Source: a virus
Virus record (IMG/VR): IMGVR_UViG_3300021961_000543
Span: 1 to 26,353 of that record
Length of the DNA: 26,353 bases
Reading direction: 5' to 3' (one strand)
Positions 6,539 to 15,631 of the stretch are shown piece by piece. The translations under genes were made by a program, and so were the position numbers. Numbering within the stretch: position 1 is the stretch's first letter; each line of letters begins with the position of its first letter. Under the pieces are notes generated by a model. That model worked only from the letters and a program-made list of their open reading frames with translations. It did not search any database and had not been told where the DNA came from.

Positions 6539-7912
6539 TTAAACTTCCCCAAAGGGATTTATTTCAGTAAAATCTATAATTTCATCAGCCTCTTGCTCAA
6601 TAATTTCATTATCATCATAAGGTTGCTGCAATTCATAATTTCTAGCAATTCTTAATGTATAAATTGCACTAGATGCTGCTCCCACTATTATATCACCATT
6701 GACAAAATCTGTACCAAGACCAGAAACTTTTAATTCTTTTGTTAATTGATCCCAATTTTTAACAATTCCATATGCACCAGATATAGATCCAAAAACTCTT
6801 TCTCCAATTATATAGTTTCCAGACTCTACTGTAGATCCTGCAGAAATACTAATAGTGGGAGCAGATAAATATCCTGATCCACCATTTATAATCCTAATTG
6901 TAGATATTCCTCCACTAGGATCCAAGAATGCTCTTGCTGTTGCAGTTGTTCCTGCAGCAACATCTGGTGCAGAGAAAGTTACAGTTGGTTCTGAGGAATA
7001 TCCAGTTCCAGCATAAGTTAAAGTAACAATACCAATAGTGCCAGATGTAGATATTGCAACCTTAACTGAAGATCCATATCCATTCCCCCCATAAAAACTT
7101 ACACTTGGAGATGTAGTATATCCATATCCTGCATTTTCTATATAAACTCTATCCAAACTTTTAGCTGCTGTTAATCCCTGAGATTGAGTCATCAATCCAA
7201 CAAGAATTCCTCTAGATCCAGTTTCAGGAGAATCTACTACTAAATTTGGTGTTGATGAATATCTATATCCACCACTTATAATATCTACATATTGGATTGC
7301 CCCAGTAGTTATATCAGTTTCTGCAGTTGCTGTTATTCCTAATCCAGAAAGTGTCAGTATAGCACCATATCCTATATCTCTTAATTCATAATCAATTTCA
7401 GGAATTCCAGTAGTAATTTCTTCATCTTCAAACTCAAATAGTTCACATCTTAAATCATAAACATAATTTTTTTGAAGTTGAAAAAATGGTTTTCTATTTT
7501 CAACATACTTTATTTCCATCAAACTATCAGAAAGAGGAATATAAATTAAGTCCCCTTCCATTGGTCTATTGTAATTGGCAAATCCATCCACAGTATGCAT
7601 CAGTGCAGCAATATAATCATCAAATCTTTCTTTTGAAACTATCAAATTCATTTCATCTTGAATTCTGACGCCAAATTTTGACATCATAAGAGAATTATTA
7701 TCAAATCCCTCATAATTTACTAGATAAGCTTCAATTGGAAATGCATTATTGAATTTGGAATAAATTGCATCTTTTATTACAGTTCCTTTATTGATAATCT
7801 TTCGGGGGAGGTAATATACTTCTATCCCATACATTTTCAATTGCTCATTTATAAGGTCTTGAATAAGACCCTGCTCCCCAGAAGTTCCTTGGATGAAAAA
7901 TGGATTTAACAT
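6539..7912 (-). CDS. 14: gp14, neck protein with a repeat-rich insertion
   Basis: A homologue of T4 gp14, which with gp13 forms the neck that seals filled heads and receives the tail. Residues 15-140 match T4 gp14 by memory: LINEQLKMYGIEVYYLPRKI, FGVRIQDEMNLIVS, EGDLIYIPLSDSLMEIKYVE and PFFQLQKNYVYDLRCELFE. The protein has 457 residues against 256 in T4. The extra part, about residues 185-415, holds four GxGY-type beta repeats (GGYRYSSTP, AGYGYTTSP, AGTGYSSEP, GGSGYLSAP) and then a GERVFGSISGAYGIV module. The ending INPFGEV recalls the T4 tail SPFDNDF. The ATG is one base after the gp13 stop (TAATATG), with AGG 5 nt upstream, so translation is coupled to gp13. The insertion probably forms a surface domain on the neck; that is inference. 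Confidence 0.9.
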   Translation of the reverse strand: MLNPFFIQGTSGEQGLIQDLINEQLKMYGIEVYYLPRKIINKGTVIKDAIYSKFNNAFPIEAYLVNYEGFDNNSLMMSKFGVRIQDEMNLIVSKERFDDYIAALMHTVDGFANYNRPMEGDLIYIPLSDSLMEIKYVENRKPFFQLQKNYVYDLRCELFEFEDEEITTGIPEIDYELRDIGYGAILTLSGLGITATAETDITTGAIQYVDIISGGYRYSSTPNLVVDSPETGSRGILVGLMTQSQGLTAAKSLDRVYIENAGYGYTTSPSVSFYGGNGYGSSVKVAISTSGTIGIVTLTYAGTGYSSEPTVTFSAPDVAAGTTATARAFLDPSGGISTIRIINGGSGYLSAPTISISAGSTVESGNYIIGERVFGSISGAYGIVKNWDQLTKELKVSGLGTDFVNGDIIVGAASSAIYTLRIARNYELQQPYDDNEIIEQEADEIIDFTEINPFGEV

Positions 7913-7913
7913 A

Positions 7914-8744
7914 TTAACCTATAAGATCCAATGGTGGAAGTTCATAAGTAATCATCATCTTATCTTCAATTGATTGAAGTTCTTTCATAGCATCATCATA
8001 TATCTGTCTTCCATTGAGTTCAACTCCACCAGGAAGTTTGACTCCTTGGAATTTAATTAAATTTTGTCCCCACTGTTTTTTAATTAATGAGGTCAAATAC
8101 ATCTTTAAAAAGGAATCATTATAAACTTTTGAAAAATCATTAGGATTTAGAATTCTATAGCATTCAATAAGCAAATAATCATCAACATTAAGAGTGTCCC
8201 AACTTGTGTCAATATATAATCTGTTTTGTCTTTTATTAAATCTTATTTGTTTTTCTGGATTGACTATCCAATCAATGTCTTCCAGATATCTTTTTGTTAC
8301 ATAATAATTCAACATTTCAGTTGAACTAAACCAATAAACATCATTCAAAAATAATTGATAATTTACATTGAACATGTTAGATGCAATAGTTCTATTGTCC
8401 AACTTAAATACTCTTTCAATTCCAATAACAGCATCTGGAACTTGAATATAATTACTATTTTCTTCCCACTCAAAAGTTGCAATATCTGAAGTTACTGATG
8501 TGATTACTACATCTAAATCATTATTTCCTCCCTTTGACCTTCCCCTCTCAATATCATCAGCAGTAATTTTATATTTGAGAAACATTTTTTCTACACCATC
8601 AAAATGCCTCTCATTAAAAAACTGAAGAGCATCATCTACTAGATCATCTAGTTGCTCTTCAGCGACATTAATTTCTAGTACTGGTGCACCAAGTTTCCTT
8701 AAACAATAATCAATTAATTCTTGTCTTGATGCTGGTTTTGCCAT
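7914..8744 (-). CDS. 13: gp13, neck protein
   Basis: A homologue of T4 gp13, a head-completion/neck component acting with gp14. The 276-residue protein (T4 309) starts MAKPASRQELIDYCLRKLGA and continues PVLEINVAEEQLDDLVDDAL then FFNERHFDGVEKMFL, which parallels T4 [37 protein letters not shown]. The end is equally telling: GVKLPGGVELNGRQIYDDAM, then ELPPLDLIG, against T4 MMLPGGVTIDGQRLIEEA, ending PPFGILVG. The ATG lies 16 nt after the stop of a small upstream gene; a CTAAATAA late-promoter-like motif overlaps that stop. No good Shine-Dalgarno is visible. It is followed immediately by gp14. Confidence 0.92.
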   Translation of the reverse strand: MAKPASRQELIDYCLRKLGAPVLEINVAEEQLDDLVDDALQFFNERHFDGVEKMFLKYKITADDIERGRSKGGNNDLDVVITSVTSDIATFEWEENSNYIQVPDAVIGIERVFKLDNRTIASNMFNVNYQLFLNDVYWFSSTEMLNYYVTKRYLEDIDWIVNPEKQIRFNKRQNRLYIDTSWDTLNVDDYLLIECYRILNPNDFSKVYNDSFLKMYLTSLIKKQWGQNLIKFQGVKLPGGVELNGRQIYDDAMKELQSIEDKMMITYELPPLDLIG

Positions 8745-8760
8745 TATTCTAGTTTTTTAA

Positions 8761-8768
8761 TTATTTAG
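8761..8768 (-). promoter_or_regulatory. T4-late-like promoter motif upstream of gp13
   Basis: CTAAATAA on the minus strand, 16 nt before the gp13 ATG and overlapping the TAA of the preceding small gene. It is identical to the motif before the fibre gene, but here part of it is dictated by the codons at the gene end. Confidence 0.35.
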
Positions 8769-8946
8769 AACCAAAACTTTTGTCCATTACAATTAAAGTT
8801 TCCTGTTGTTTCATATAAAGTTTTACATAACACTTACAAAGATTTCTGAGCATGTCAAGATTTGTGCAAGTATCTAATTCTCTAGATATTTTTTCATACT
8901 CAAACATTTTCCCTATAGTTTCAAGTTTAAGATCCTCATGATTCAT
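8761..8946 (-). CDS. Small conserved-looking protein upstream of gp13
   Basis: A 61-residue, probably all-helical protein (MNHEDLKLETIGKMFEYEKI, then SRELDTCTNLDMLRNLCKCY, then VKLYMKQQETL). I recall similar small proteins (an EDL start, an EKISRE core, LYMKQQET near the end) at this position in marine T4-like phages; their function is unknown. It overlaps the end of the preceding small gene by 11 nt, which suggests translational coupling. Cys26, Cys37 and Cys39 are the only notable residues. It could be an assembly factor for the neck, which is inference from position only. Confidence 0.7.
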   Translation of the reverse strand: MNHEDLKLETIGKMFEYEKISRELDTCTNLDMLRNLCKCYVKLYMKQQETLIVMDKSFGSK

Positions 8947-9169
8947 ACAATTTCCTCAACAGGTGTTTGATTTCATTAATAGAAGATTTTATATCCTCTA
9001 TTTCAGATTCCATACTAGAGATTTTTTCTTGATCTTGAAACTTTCTTTTTCTTGTTTTAAGATACTGCTCAGATGCAATACTGTCTGTATTAATTATTGC
9101 ATTAGTGGAAAGATCTCTAAGTAAATTAGGATGTCCTTCCACTTTTGCATATTTTCTATTATTCATCAT
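8936..9169 (-). CDS. Small coiled-coil protein after the DUF4815 gene
   Basis: A 77-residue protein beginning MMNNRKYAKVEGHPNLLRDL and ending in a heptad-like helix (ISSMESEIEDIKSSINEIKH, then LLRKLYES) likely to form a coiled coil. The N-terminal RKYAKVEGHPNLLRD pattern recalls small proteins of marine T4-like phages next to gp13. Its ATG overlaps the stop of the DUF4815 gene (ATGA), and a second ATG follows at 9166. Function is unknown; a small virion or assembly protein is plausible. Confidence 0.7.
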   Translation of the reverse strand: MMNNRKYAKVEGHPNLLRDLSTNAIINTDSIASEQYLKTRKRKFQDQEKISSMESEIEDIKSSINEIKHLLRKLYES

Positions 9170-12100
9170 GCCAATGCTATTGCTCTAAGTTGAGTTAAGA
9201 CTGGTGGTTTTGCTTGATTTGTTGAAGAGACCACTATCTTAATTGCAAATCCAGTAAACACTGGAAGGTTGTCAACTGTAAATGAATATTCTCTAGATCT
9301 TCCTTCAATGCTTGGGGGTACATCTAAATCAGATCTTCCATTATTATTGTCAGAATTAATAACTTCACCATTTACATCTAAATTATCATATCCCGGGAAC
9401 AGTTCCCAAGTTTGATCTTCATCAGGAACATCAGGTCTATAGATTTTATAAAGCATTCTAACATCAGAAGAAATATCTCTAACACAAGAAATAAATGCTT
9501 TAATAGATGTTGCACTCTGTTCCAGATTAATCTTTTTACTTACATAAACAAAGGCATGTGGTTCTGTTGAATCTAAATTGACTCTTGAATCTGATGCATA
9601 AGAACTTAATCCAACTGGTTGATTAATTCTGGTTGATTGTAAATCAACATAAATCTGATTTATATCAATTATGGGAGAGACTTTGGAATCAGAAGTTTCT
9701 AAAATTAATTCCATTCCTAATGATTTTTGACCTTCAAATAAAGTTGAGTTTAAAAATTCAACTTCATTAACTTTAGATGCAACAGTTCTCAAACTCCCTA
9801 AAGTAGTTGTTCCAAATGGATCTATTTCTTCATATCCTTGATCAACATATCCAGTTTCAGATCCATCAATACTTCTTTGAGATACTGATCTAATTTTTGC
9901 TGTTACTTTAGTTTTTGGTGGTGAAATTATAAAATCTTCATTAAGACTAATTACATTGTAATTAGCATTTTTTCCAGCAAAAACTTCAGATCCACCACCA
10001 AATTTTTCAGTTGAGAATGTGCTTCCTGCACCAACTTGAATATAATAAGAATCTAATGTTGGTTTTGGTGAAGATAAAATTGTATGTGTTGTATTAATTT
10101 TTTGTAGAGGAACATTATTGAATTCATATTTGTAAACTTCCTCTCCCACTCCATAAGGAAGTGATACTGTTCCAAATTGAGCTCTTGAAATATTTCCAAG
10201 TTCATTAGGTAGAACTGCATTATAGCTCATTACTTCATTTCCAATAATCAGATATCCAAGATTTCCTGGACCAACTGGAGATCCATCATAAGTATCAAAT
10301 CCTAATGTGCTTGCAACACTAACTGACCCAGTTTCAGTAGCTCCATATCCAACTAATAAAGTTGTTGGTATAGAATCTGGAGATGCTCCAGAAATAGAAA
10401 CTTTTTCACCAGGACTGTGCATTCCATGATCTTTATGATTTACTAAAATGTGTCTTCCACTATTAAGTGGAGAATCTGCACTTGTTGAGTATGAATATAA
10501 TGGGTTTTCATCTAAAATATTATCTGGAACTTGACTAAACTGAGGAGCATTAAAGAGTCTTACTGTCCCCCCATTTGTACTGAAGTCTGCTCTTCTTAAT
10601 GTAAATTTAATATCATCTTCTTGGCTTGCTGTCCAAGTGCTGCCATTTTGTGCCTTAAACATCACACCTAGAGATGGTTGCTTACTAATTACAACCTTTC
10701 CAATTTCAGGATTATTTGCAGATCCAACATCAGAATCTCCCATTCTGGAATGCCAGACCATATACTCTGGGGAATCTGAGACAATGACAATTGCATATTC
10801 TTTTCCTCCTTCAAGTCTGACCATATTATCAAACCTAAATGTTGTTGGAACAGTTGCATCGTCACTAATGTTGACCTCATCAGCATTTAAAACTGCTTTC
10901 AGACCAGGAACAACTAAATCTGGAGTTCCTGGATATCCATTTACGGTTTCTCTAATTTGAACTTCTACTGGGATTGAACTATCTTTATTTTGGAAATAAA
11001 GATCTATAGAAGTTGGAACAATTCCAGACTCTTCATCAACAATAAAAGTCTGTGCAAGTGGATCATAGTAAACTATGTATCTACTTTGAATTATTTTTCC
11101 TTCAGAAGTAAAAACTGCTTGTGATGAACTTGTATTATCTTCTGGAGTTCCAACTGAAGGATTGCCAGTTGTTAATTCTACTGTAGTTGATCCAGTCTTG
11201 AATGTATCTTTTGGTATCCAAACTGATCCAGAAACATGCCCAATTTCATCAGAAATTAATCTATTAGCAGAAACTTTTGCTGTAGCTTTACTAGTTTTTC
11301 CATATAATTTATACCCAGTTCTCAAGAATCCATAATAATTCTTTTTACTTGGAGTTGATAAAGTTTCTGTATCTAAATTTAAAATAGTAGATTCTGGACC
11401 ATATAGTGAAGAAATGCCAACTGTTGGATTATATGGATTTAAATTATATACTTTTGTTGGATTATTATGTGGACCAGATTTATGATTTGGAGTGCAAATT
11501 CTAAACTGTCCTTTTATCCCATTATAGTAAGCATTTACAGTTTCTCCAACAATAAAACTACCTTTAACATCAGAAATTTCAACTAATTTGGGGAAAGCCC
11601 ATTGAGATTTTGTTGGAACGTTATCTCCATGTACCAACTTAGATCCAAAAAGAACATTGAATCTGGATCTTGGTTTCAATCTATTTGCTGTAAATGCAAT
11701 ATTTCTACTTCTAATGTATACAGCATTAATTGTTTTGGTTCCTACAAATTGTGTTCTATTGCCACCACCCTGTATTGTGGCAATAACAACACTAGTTTTA
11801 CTTGTCCACTTGTCAATACTTGGAGTTAATTTTAAATTTCCAACCCAAGTAATAATATCAAATGGGTTTACACTTACTATTCTGCTTGCAAATGGTTGTT
11901 TAGTGTACTCAACCTCAGTGTAATCTAAGGTTAAACTTTCTCCAGTTCTAGCTATATTAGTTGATGTTGTAGTGTCCATATCAATTTCTGATGGAGCAAT
12001 CTCAACATCTGTGCTATAAAGATCTAAATCAATTCTAGTATTTGTAACAACTGGTGAAATAGATTCAGTTGATGCATTAAGAGATACATTTACAGATGGA

Positions 12101-15100
12101 TTTTCAAAATCTATAGAACTATCATCTGAAAAATTATCTACAAAAAATCCTGATTTAAATCTATTTAAACCATTAGCATCTTCAATATAAAGACTTTCAG
12201 TTGACATTTCTAAGAAATTCAATGATGTTACATATTCTAGATTTTCAACCCTGTCTTCAATGACCCTGAGGTCTGACATAGTATATCTTTTATTGTCAGT
12301 AACAATAATTGATATATCCTTCTCTACATCATAAACATATGGTTTAGTGAATATTGTAGCAACATCTAAAACCTCTGTAGAAATTGTTGGTAATATTGGA
12401 GTTTCACTAGGTTCACCAAAAATAATTTCAAAATTTCCTTCTTTATCTAAGGTTAATTTATCATTTCTTCCTAGATAAAAATTATAATCAAAAGTTATAC
12501 TTTCATTAGATGCTAAAATTTGAGATGCATTTGATCCACTTCCAGCAAAGGATCTTGAATTAAATTCAAAGGGACTTGTTCCACTAAAAACATTATAATT
12601 TTCTACTCTAGGTCTTATATCAATAATATCTGTATTTCTAATTTCAGAATAAGATGGAATTTTGTTTCCATAAAGAGTTGGAAGGTAACTATTTACTGTT
12701 ATGATATCACCAACATCTGAACTATCAAATGAGAATCTATCAAAGTAAATCTTTAATCTACCTACTGGTTCTTGTGCTGTTGGTTTTCTGATGAGTCTTC
12801 CAAAATCATAATAATTTTTTCTTTGTCCATTATCTAAAACATAATTATTGATGATGTTTTTATCTCCAGCATTAACTGTTGCTATAGTTGCTGTATAACC
12901 AGTTTCTACAAATTCTACAACTTCATCTGCAATAAAATTCTCTTCAGTTGTATATGCAAAATAGATTTGAGTTGAATTTTTTTGTTCAATATAAACTGCA
13001 ACTGCTCCACTTGTTTTTCCTACAACATATTCTCCTAGAATTAATTCTGAAGTATTTGATGTTGGACTATTGAGATTACTTAATCCTAACCAAGGGATAA
13101 CTGGATCTGCTGTTCCAGAAGCTTCATATACAGCATGTACCTGGACAATATCTGGATAGTTTAATGAAATTTTATCATCATCTACTCTAACTCCATAAAC
13201 TCCTAAAGAAGTATCATAATTTAGTCCTGCATTTTTTGGAGTTGAATATTTTGTTTTTGATACTATCAATGAGTTACATCTAACATAAGATTTTTTCTTA
13301 GCACTTACATTAGATTTTATTTGACTGGTAATTACAACGCAAGGACCAGCAGTAGAACTTAAACTTGTAAACTCAGCATTTTTTCCTCCAGATGTAAGAG
13401 TTAAGGTTGCATTTGTTAGGTTTTCAATACTGCCATCAGCATTAATAACTAAATATCTTTCTTCATCAAATGCTGCATAAGTATAATCTGTTCCAGAAAG
13501 GCTTGGTAGTGTTAAAGTAGTTCCACTCTTCACTACTCCAGTATATTGCCTCTTAACTATTGCAGATGAATTATTTAAGTTGATATTGGAGATATTTTTA
13601 TGATCTAATTCATTATACAAGAATGAATTTTGTGGATCTGAAATTTTTGGTCTAATGACATCAAAAGATTCTAAAGAGTAAGTTCCAACACCAATATTTC
13701 CTGTACATAAATTGGTGATAGTTGTTACTCCAGCAATAGTGAATTCAGATCTAGTTGTGTTGAAGGAAATGATCCTAGCATAAACAGCAGAATTAAATCC
13801 TACAGGTTGATATGAAACTATATCATCAATTTTTAGTCCAGAACTAATTGAAGATCCATTTACTCTAGATACAGTTGCAATTCCTCCAACTGCTGGATCA
13901 TCATGATAGGTAACAAAATTGAAGGGACCTACAATGTTCTTTTTATCACTTAAAAGAGTATCTGCAGTAAATCCAAGACCATCTGATAATGCTTTTACAT
14001 CATTAATTGTATAATCAGTTACAGTTCCAATTACAGAACTTGTGCTAGATATTCCATTAATGACTAAAGATTCATTTGCAACAAATTTTCCAGTAACTTG
14101 ATATAAACTAAACTTAGTATCCCCATCATAGACTGACTTAGCATATCCAGCAGCACCACTACTTGCTCCTTGGATATATGCACCAGCACCAATTCCAGTT
14201 GATGGAGTATCTAGGTATAAATTGGTAAAAGTTTGTATATCAAATAATTTTAAATTAAATTGACTTGTTGGATTTTCATAAGATGTATTATGATGCTCAA
14301 AATCATAAATTCTAGCATATCCAATTGTAGCTCCAGATGCTACATTATTTTCTAGTCTTCTAGCATAAAGAGTGACTGAAGCATTAGTTGTAAGACCAAT
14401 TTTTGGAGCAGAAGTTACATTATTGACTCTTAATAAATCTCCTCCATTGAATACTATTGATGAAGACTCTACTAATTGAGTTGTTCTTGGCTTTGGATAG
14501 TCTACTAAAGTATCATATGTTGGAACCTCATATCCTTTAATATAAGACTTTCCTGGAGTAACTTGAATTAATGCCAAATCATCAGATGGTATAGACCCAT
14601 CTGATGTTTTCTCTGATGCCAAATATATTCCATCTTTATCTACTTGATTGTCAAGTGATTCTACTGGTCTTACTTTATATGGAAGAACAGTGTAATTTCC
14701 AGATTCATCAAATGTTCTTCTTGCAAGAACATCTGTTATGAAAGAACCTGTTGTATCTTGTTTAATTTTTTTAACAATACCATTTTCAACTTTAAACAAC
14801 TCAATGAAATTATCATCATTAAAATCATCTAAAGTTTTTTTAGAAAGAGTTAAAATAATTGTAAATCTATCAGCACCTGGGGCAGCATAATTTGAAAATC
14901 CTTGCGCATTATCATTTAGTGATGAATCATCATTAGATCCTACAATTTTTTCAGAAATAGAAAGTCCAACTCTATAAGATGGGGTATTACTATATTGCTC
15001 TAATATTAATTCTTGAGATTCTACATCAACAAAATATCCTCTAACAAAATAAACACCCTCCTCAATTTGAGCAGCAGACCCAATAGAAAATGGAGAACTG

Positions 15101-15627
15101 CCCACAGGATTCTGAATCTGTAAGATTGGTTCTCCAGCAATAATAAATCCAGCCCCCAAAGCAATATCAAAATCTGCTAATAACTCTTCTCCAGCAATAA
15201 ATGTTTCTGCTTCAAAATCATCAGCAGTAGACAGATATTTTACATAAATTGTTGTACTTGATTTTTCAGAATCAGAAACTCCTAGAGTTTTTACAATTTT
15301 TGCCTTTACTCCACTCTGAGAACCAGTTACAACTTTCCCTAAAATTTGATTAAAATAAGTCTCTACATTAATGCCCTTGTATACAGTCTCAATCTCAACA
15401 GCATTATAAACTGGAATATATGCAGTGTTACCTGGGATTACAACTCCACCAGAATTAAAAAATTTACTACCAAATTTTTCAATTTGATTTTGTAAAATAG
15501 ATTGTAATGTTGTTAATTCCCTTGTTTGTACAGTTACTCCAGGTTTGAATAAAACCTTGTAAAAATTTTTTCCACGATCAAAATCATCATAATAAGGTGT
15601 TTTGTTGAGGTTCGTACTTTGGGGCAT
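9166..15627 (-). CDS. Giant DUF4815 virion structural protein
   Basis: A 2153-residue protein. Its N-terminus (PYYDDFDRGKNFYKVLFKPG, then VTVQTRELTTLQSILQNQIE) is typical of the DUF4815 family of T4-like phage structural proteins. Other family-like segments are TPGKSYIKGYEVPTYDTLVD near residue 360, SGAAGY and GEYVVGKTSGAVAVYI modules, DPLAQTFIVDEESGIVPTSI near residue 1520, and LEGGKEYAIVIVSDSPEYMV about 100 residues later. It is beta-rich throughout, with no signal peptide or membrane span. The position between gp8 and the neck genes is where T4 has genes 9-12 and wac, so it may replace some of these peripheral baseplate or fibre-attachment proteins; that is inference. It starts 4 nt after the gp8 stop with a poor ribosome site, so coupling to gp8 is likely. 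Confidence 0.85.
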   Translation of the reverse strand: MPQSTNLNKTPYYDDFDRGKNFYKVLFKPGVTVQTRELTTLQSILQNQIEKFGSKFFNSGGVVIPGNTAYIPVYNAVEIETVYKGINVETYFNQILGKVVTGSQSGVKAKIVKTLGVSDSEKSSTTIYVKYLSTADDFEAETFIAGEELLADFDIALGAGFIIAGEPILQIQNPVGSSPFSIGSAAQIEEGVYFVRGYFVDVESQELILEQYSNTPSYRVGLSISEKIVGSNDDSSLNDNAQGFSNYAAPGADRFTIILTLSKKTLDDFNDDNFIELFKVENGIVKKIKQDTTGSFITDVLARRTFDESGNYTVLPYKVRPVESLDNQVDKDGIYLASEKTSDGSIPSDDLALIQVTPGKSYIKGYEVPTYDTLVDYPKPRTTQLVESSSIVFNGGDLLRVNNVTSAPKIGLTTNASVTLYARRLENNVASGATIGYARIYDFEHHNTSYENPTSQFNLKLFDIQTFTNLYLDTPSTGIGAGAYIQGASSGAAGYAKSVYDGDTKFSLYQVTGKFVANESLVINGISSTSSVIGTVTDYTINDVKALSDGLGFTADTLLSDKKNIVGPFNFVTYHDDPAVGGIATVSRVNGSSISSGLKIDDIVSYQPVGFNSAVYARIISFNTTRSEFTIAGVTTITNLCTGNIGVGTYSLESFDVIRPKISDPQNSFLYNELDHKNISNINLNNSSAIVKRQYTGVVKSGTTLTLPSLSGTDYTYAAFDEERYLVINADGSIENLTNATLTLTSGGKNAEFTSLSSTAGPCVVITSQIKSNVSAKKKSYVRCNSLIVSKTKYSTPKNAGLNYDTSLGVYGVRVDDDKISLNYPDIVQVHAVYEASGTADPVIPWLGLSNLNSPTSNTSELILGEYVVGKTSGAVAVYIEQKNSTQIYFAYTTEENFIADEVVEFVETGYTATIATVNAGDKNIINNYVLDNGQRKNYYDFGRLIRKPTAQEPVGRLKIYFDRFSFDSSDVGDIITVNSYLPTLYGNKIPSYSEIRNTDIIDIRPRVENYNVFSGTSPFEFNSRSFAGSGSNASQILASNESITFDYNFYLGRNDKLTLDKEGNFEIIFGEPSETPILPTISTEVLDVATIFTKPYVYDVEKDISIIVTDNKRYTMSDLRVIEDRVENLEYVTSLNFLEMSTESLYIEDANGLNRFKSGFFVDNFSDDSSIDFENPSVNVSLNASTESISPVVTNTRIDLDLYSTDVEIAPSEIDMDTTTSTNIARTGESLTLDYTEVEYTKQPFASRIVSVNPFDIITWVGNLKLTPSIDKWTSKTSVVIATIQGGGNRTQFVGTKTINAVYIRSRNIAFTANRLKPRSRFNVLFGSKLVHGDNVPTKSQWAFPKLVEISDVKGSFIVGETVNAYYNGIKGQFRICTPNHKSGPHNNPTKVYNLNPYNPTVGISSLYGPESTILNLDTETLSTPSKKNYYGFLRTGYKLYGKTSKATAKVSANRLISDEIGHVSGSVWIPKDTFKTGSTTVELTTGNPSVGTPEDNTSSSQAVFTSEGKIIQSRYIVYYDPLAQTFIVDEESGIVPTSIDLYFQNKDSSIPVEVQIRETVNGYPGTPDLVVPGLKAVLNADEVNISDDATVPTTFRFDNMVRLEGGKEYAIVIVSDSPEYMVWHSRMGDSDVGSANNPEIGKVVISKQPSLGVMFKAQNGSTWTASQEDDIKFTLRRADFSTNGGTVRLFNAPQFSQVPDNILDENPLYSYSTSADSPLNSGRHILVNHKDHGMHSPGEKVSISGASPDSIPTTLLVGYGATETGSVSVASTLGFDTYDGSPVGPGNLGYLIIGNEVMSYNAVLPNELGNISRAQFGTVSLPYGVGEEVYKYEFNNVPLQKINTTHTILSSPKPTLDSYYIQVGAGSTFSTEKFGGGSEVFAGKNANYNVISLNEDFIISPPKTKVTAKIRSVSQRSIDGSETGYVDQGYEEIDPFGTTTLGSLRTVASKVNEVEFLNSTLFEGQKSLGMELILETSDSKVSPIIDINQIYVDLQSTRINQPVGLSSYASDSRVNLDSTEPHAFVYVSKKINLEQSATSIKAFISCVRDISSDVRMLYKIYRPDVPDEDQTWELFPGYDNLDVNGEVINSDNNNGRSDLDVPPSIEGRSREYSFTVDNLPVFTGFAIKIVVSSTNQAKPPVLTQLRAIALA

Positions 15628-15631
15628 TTTT

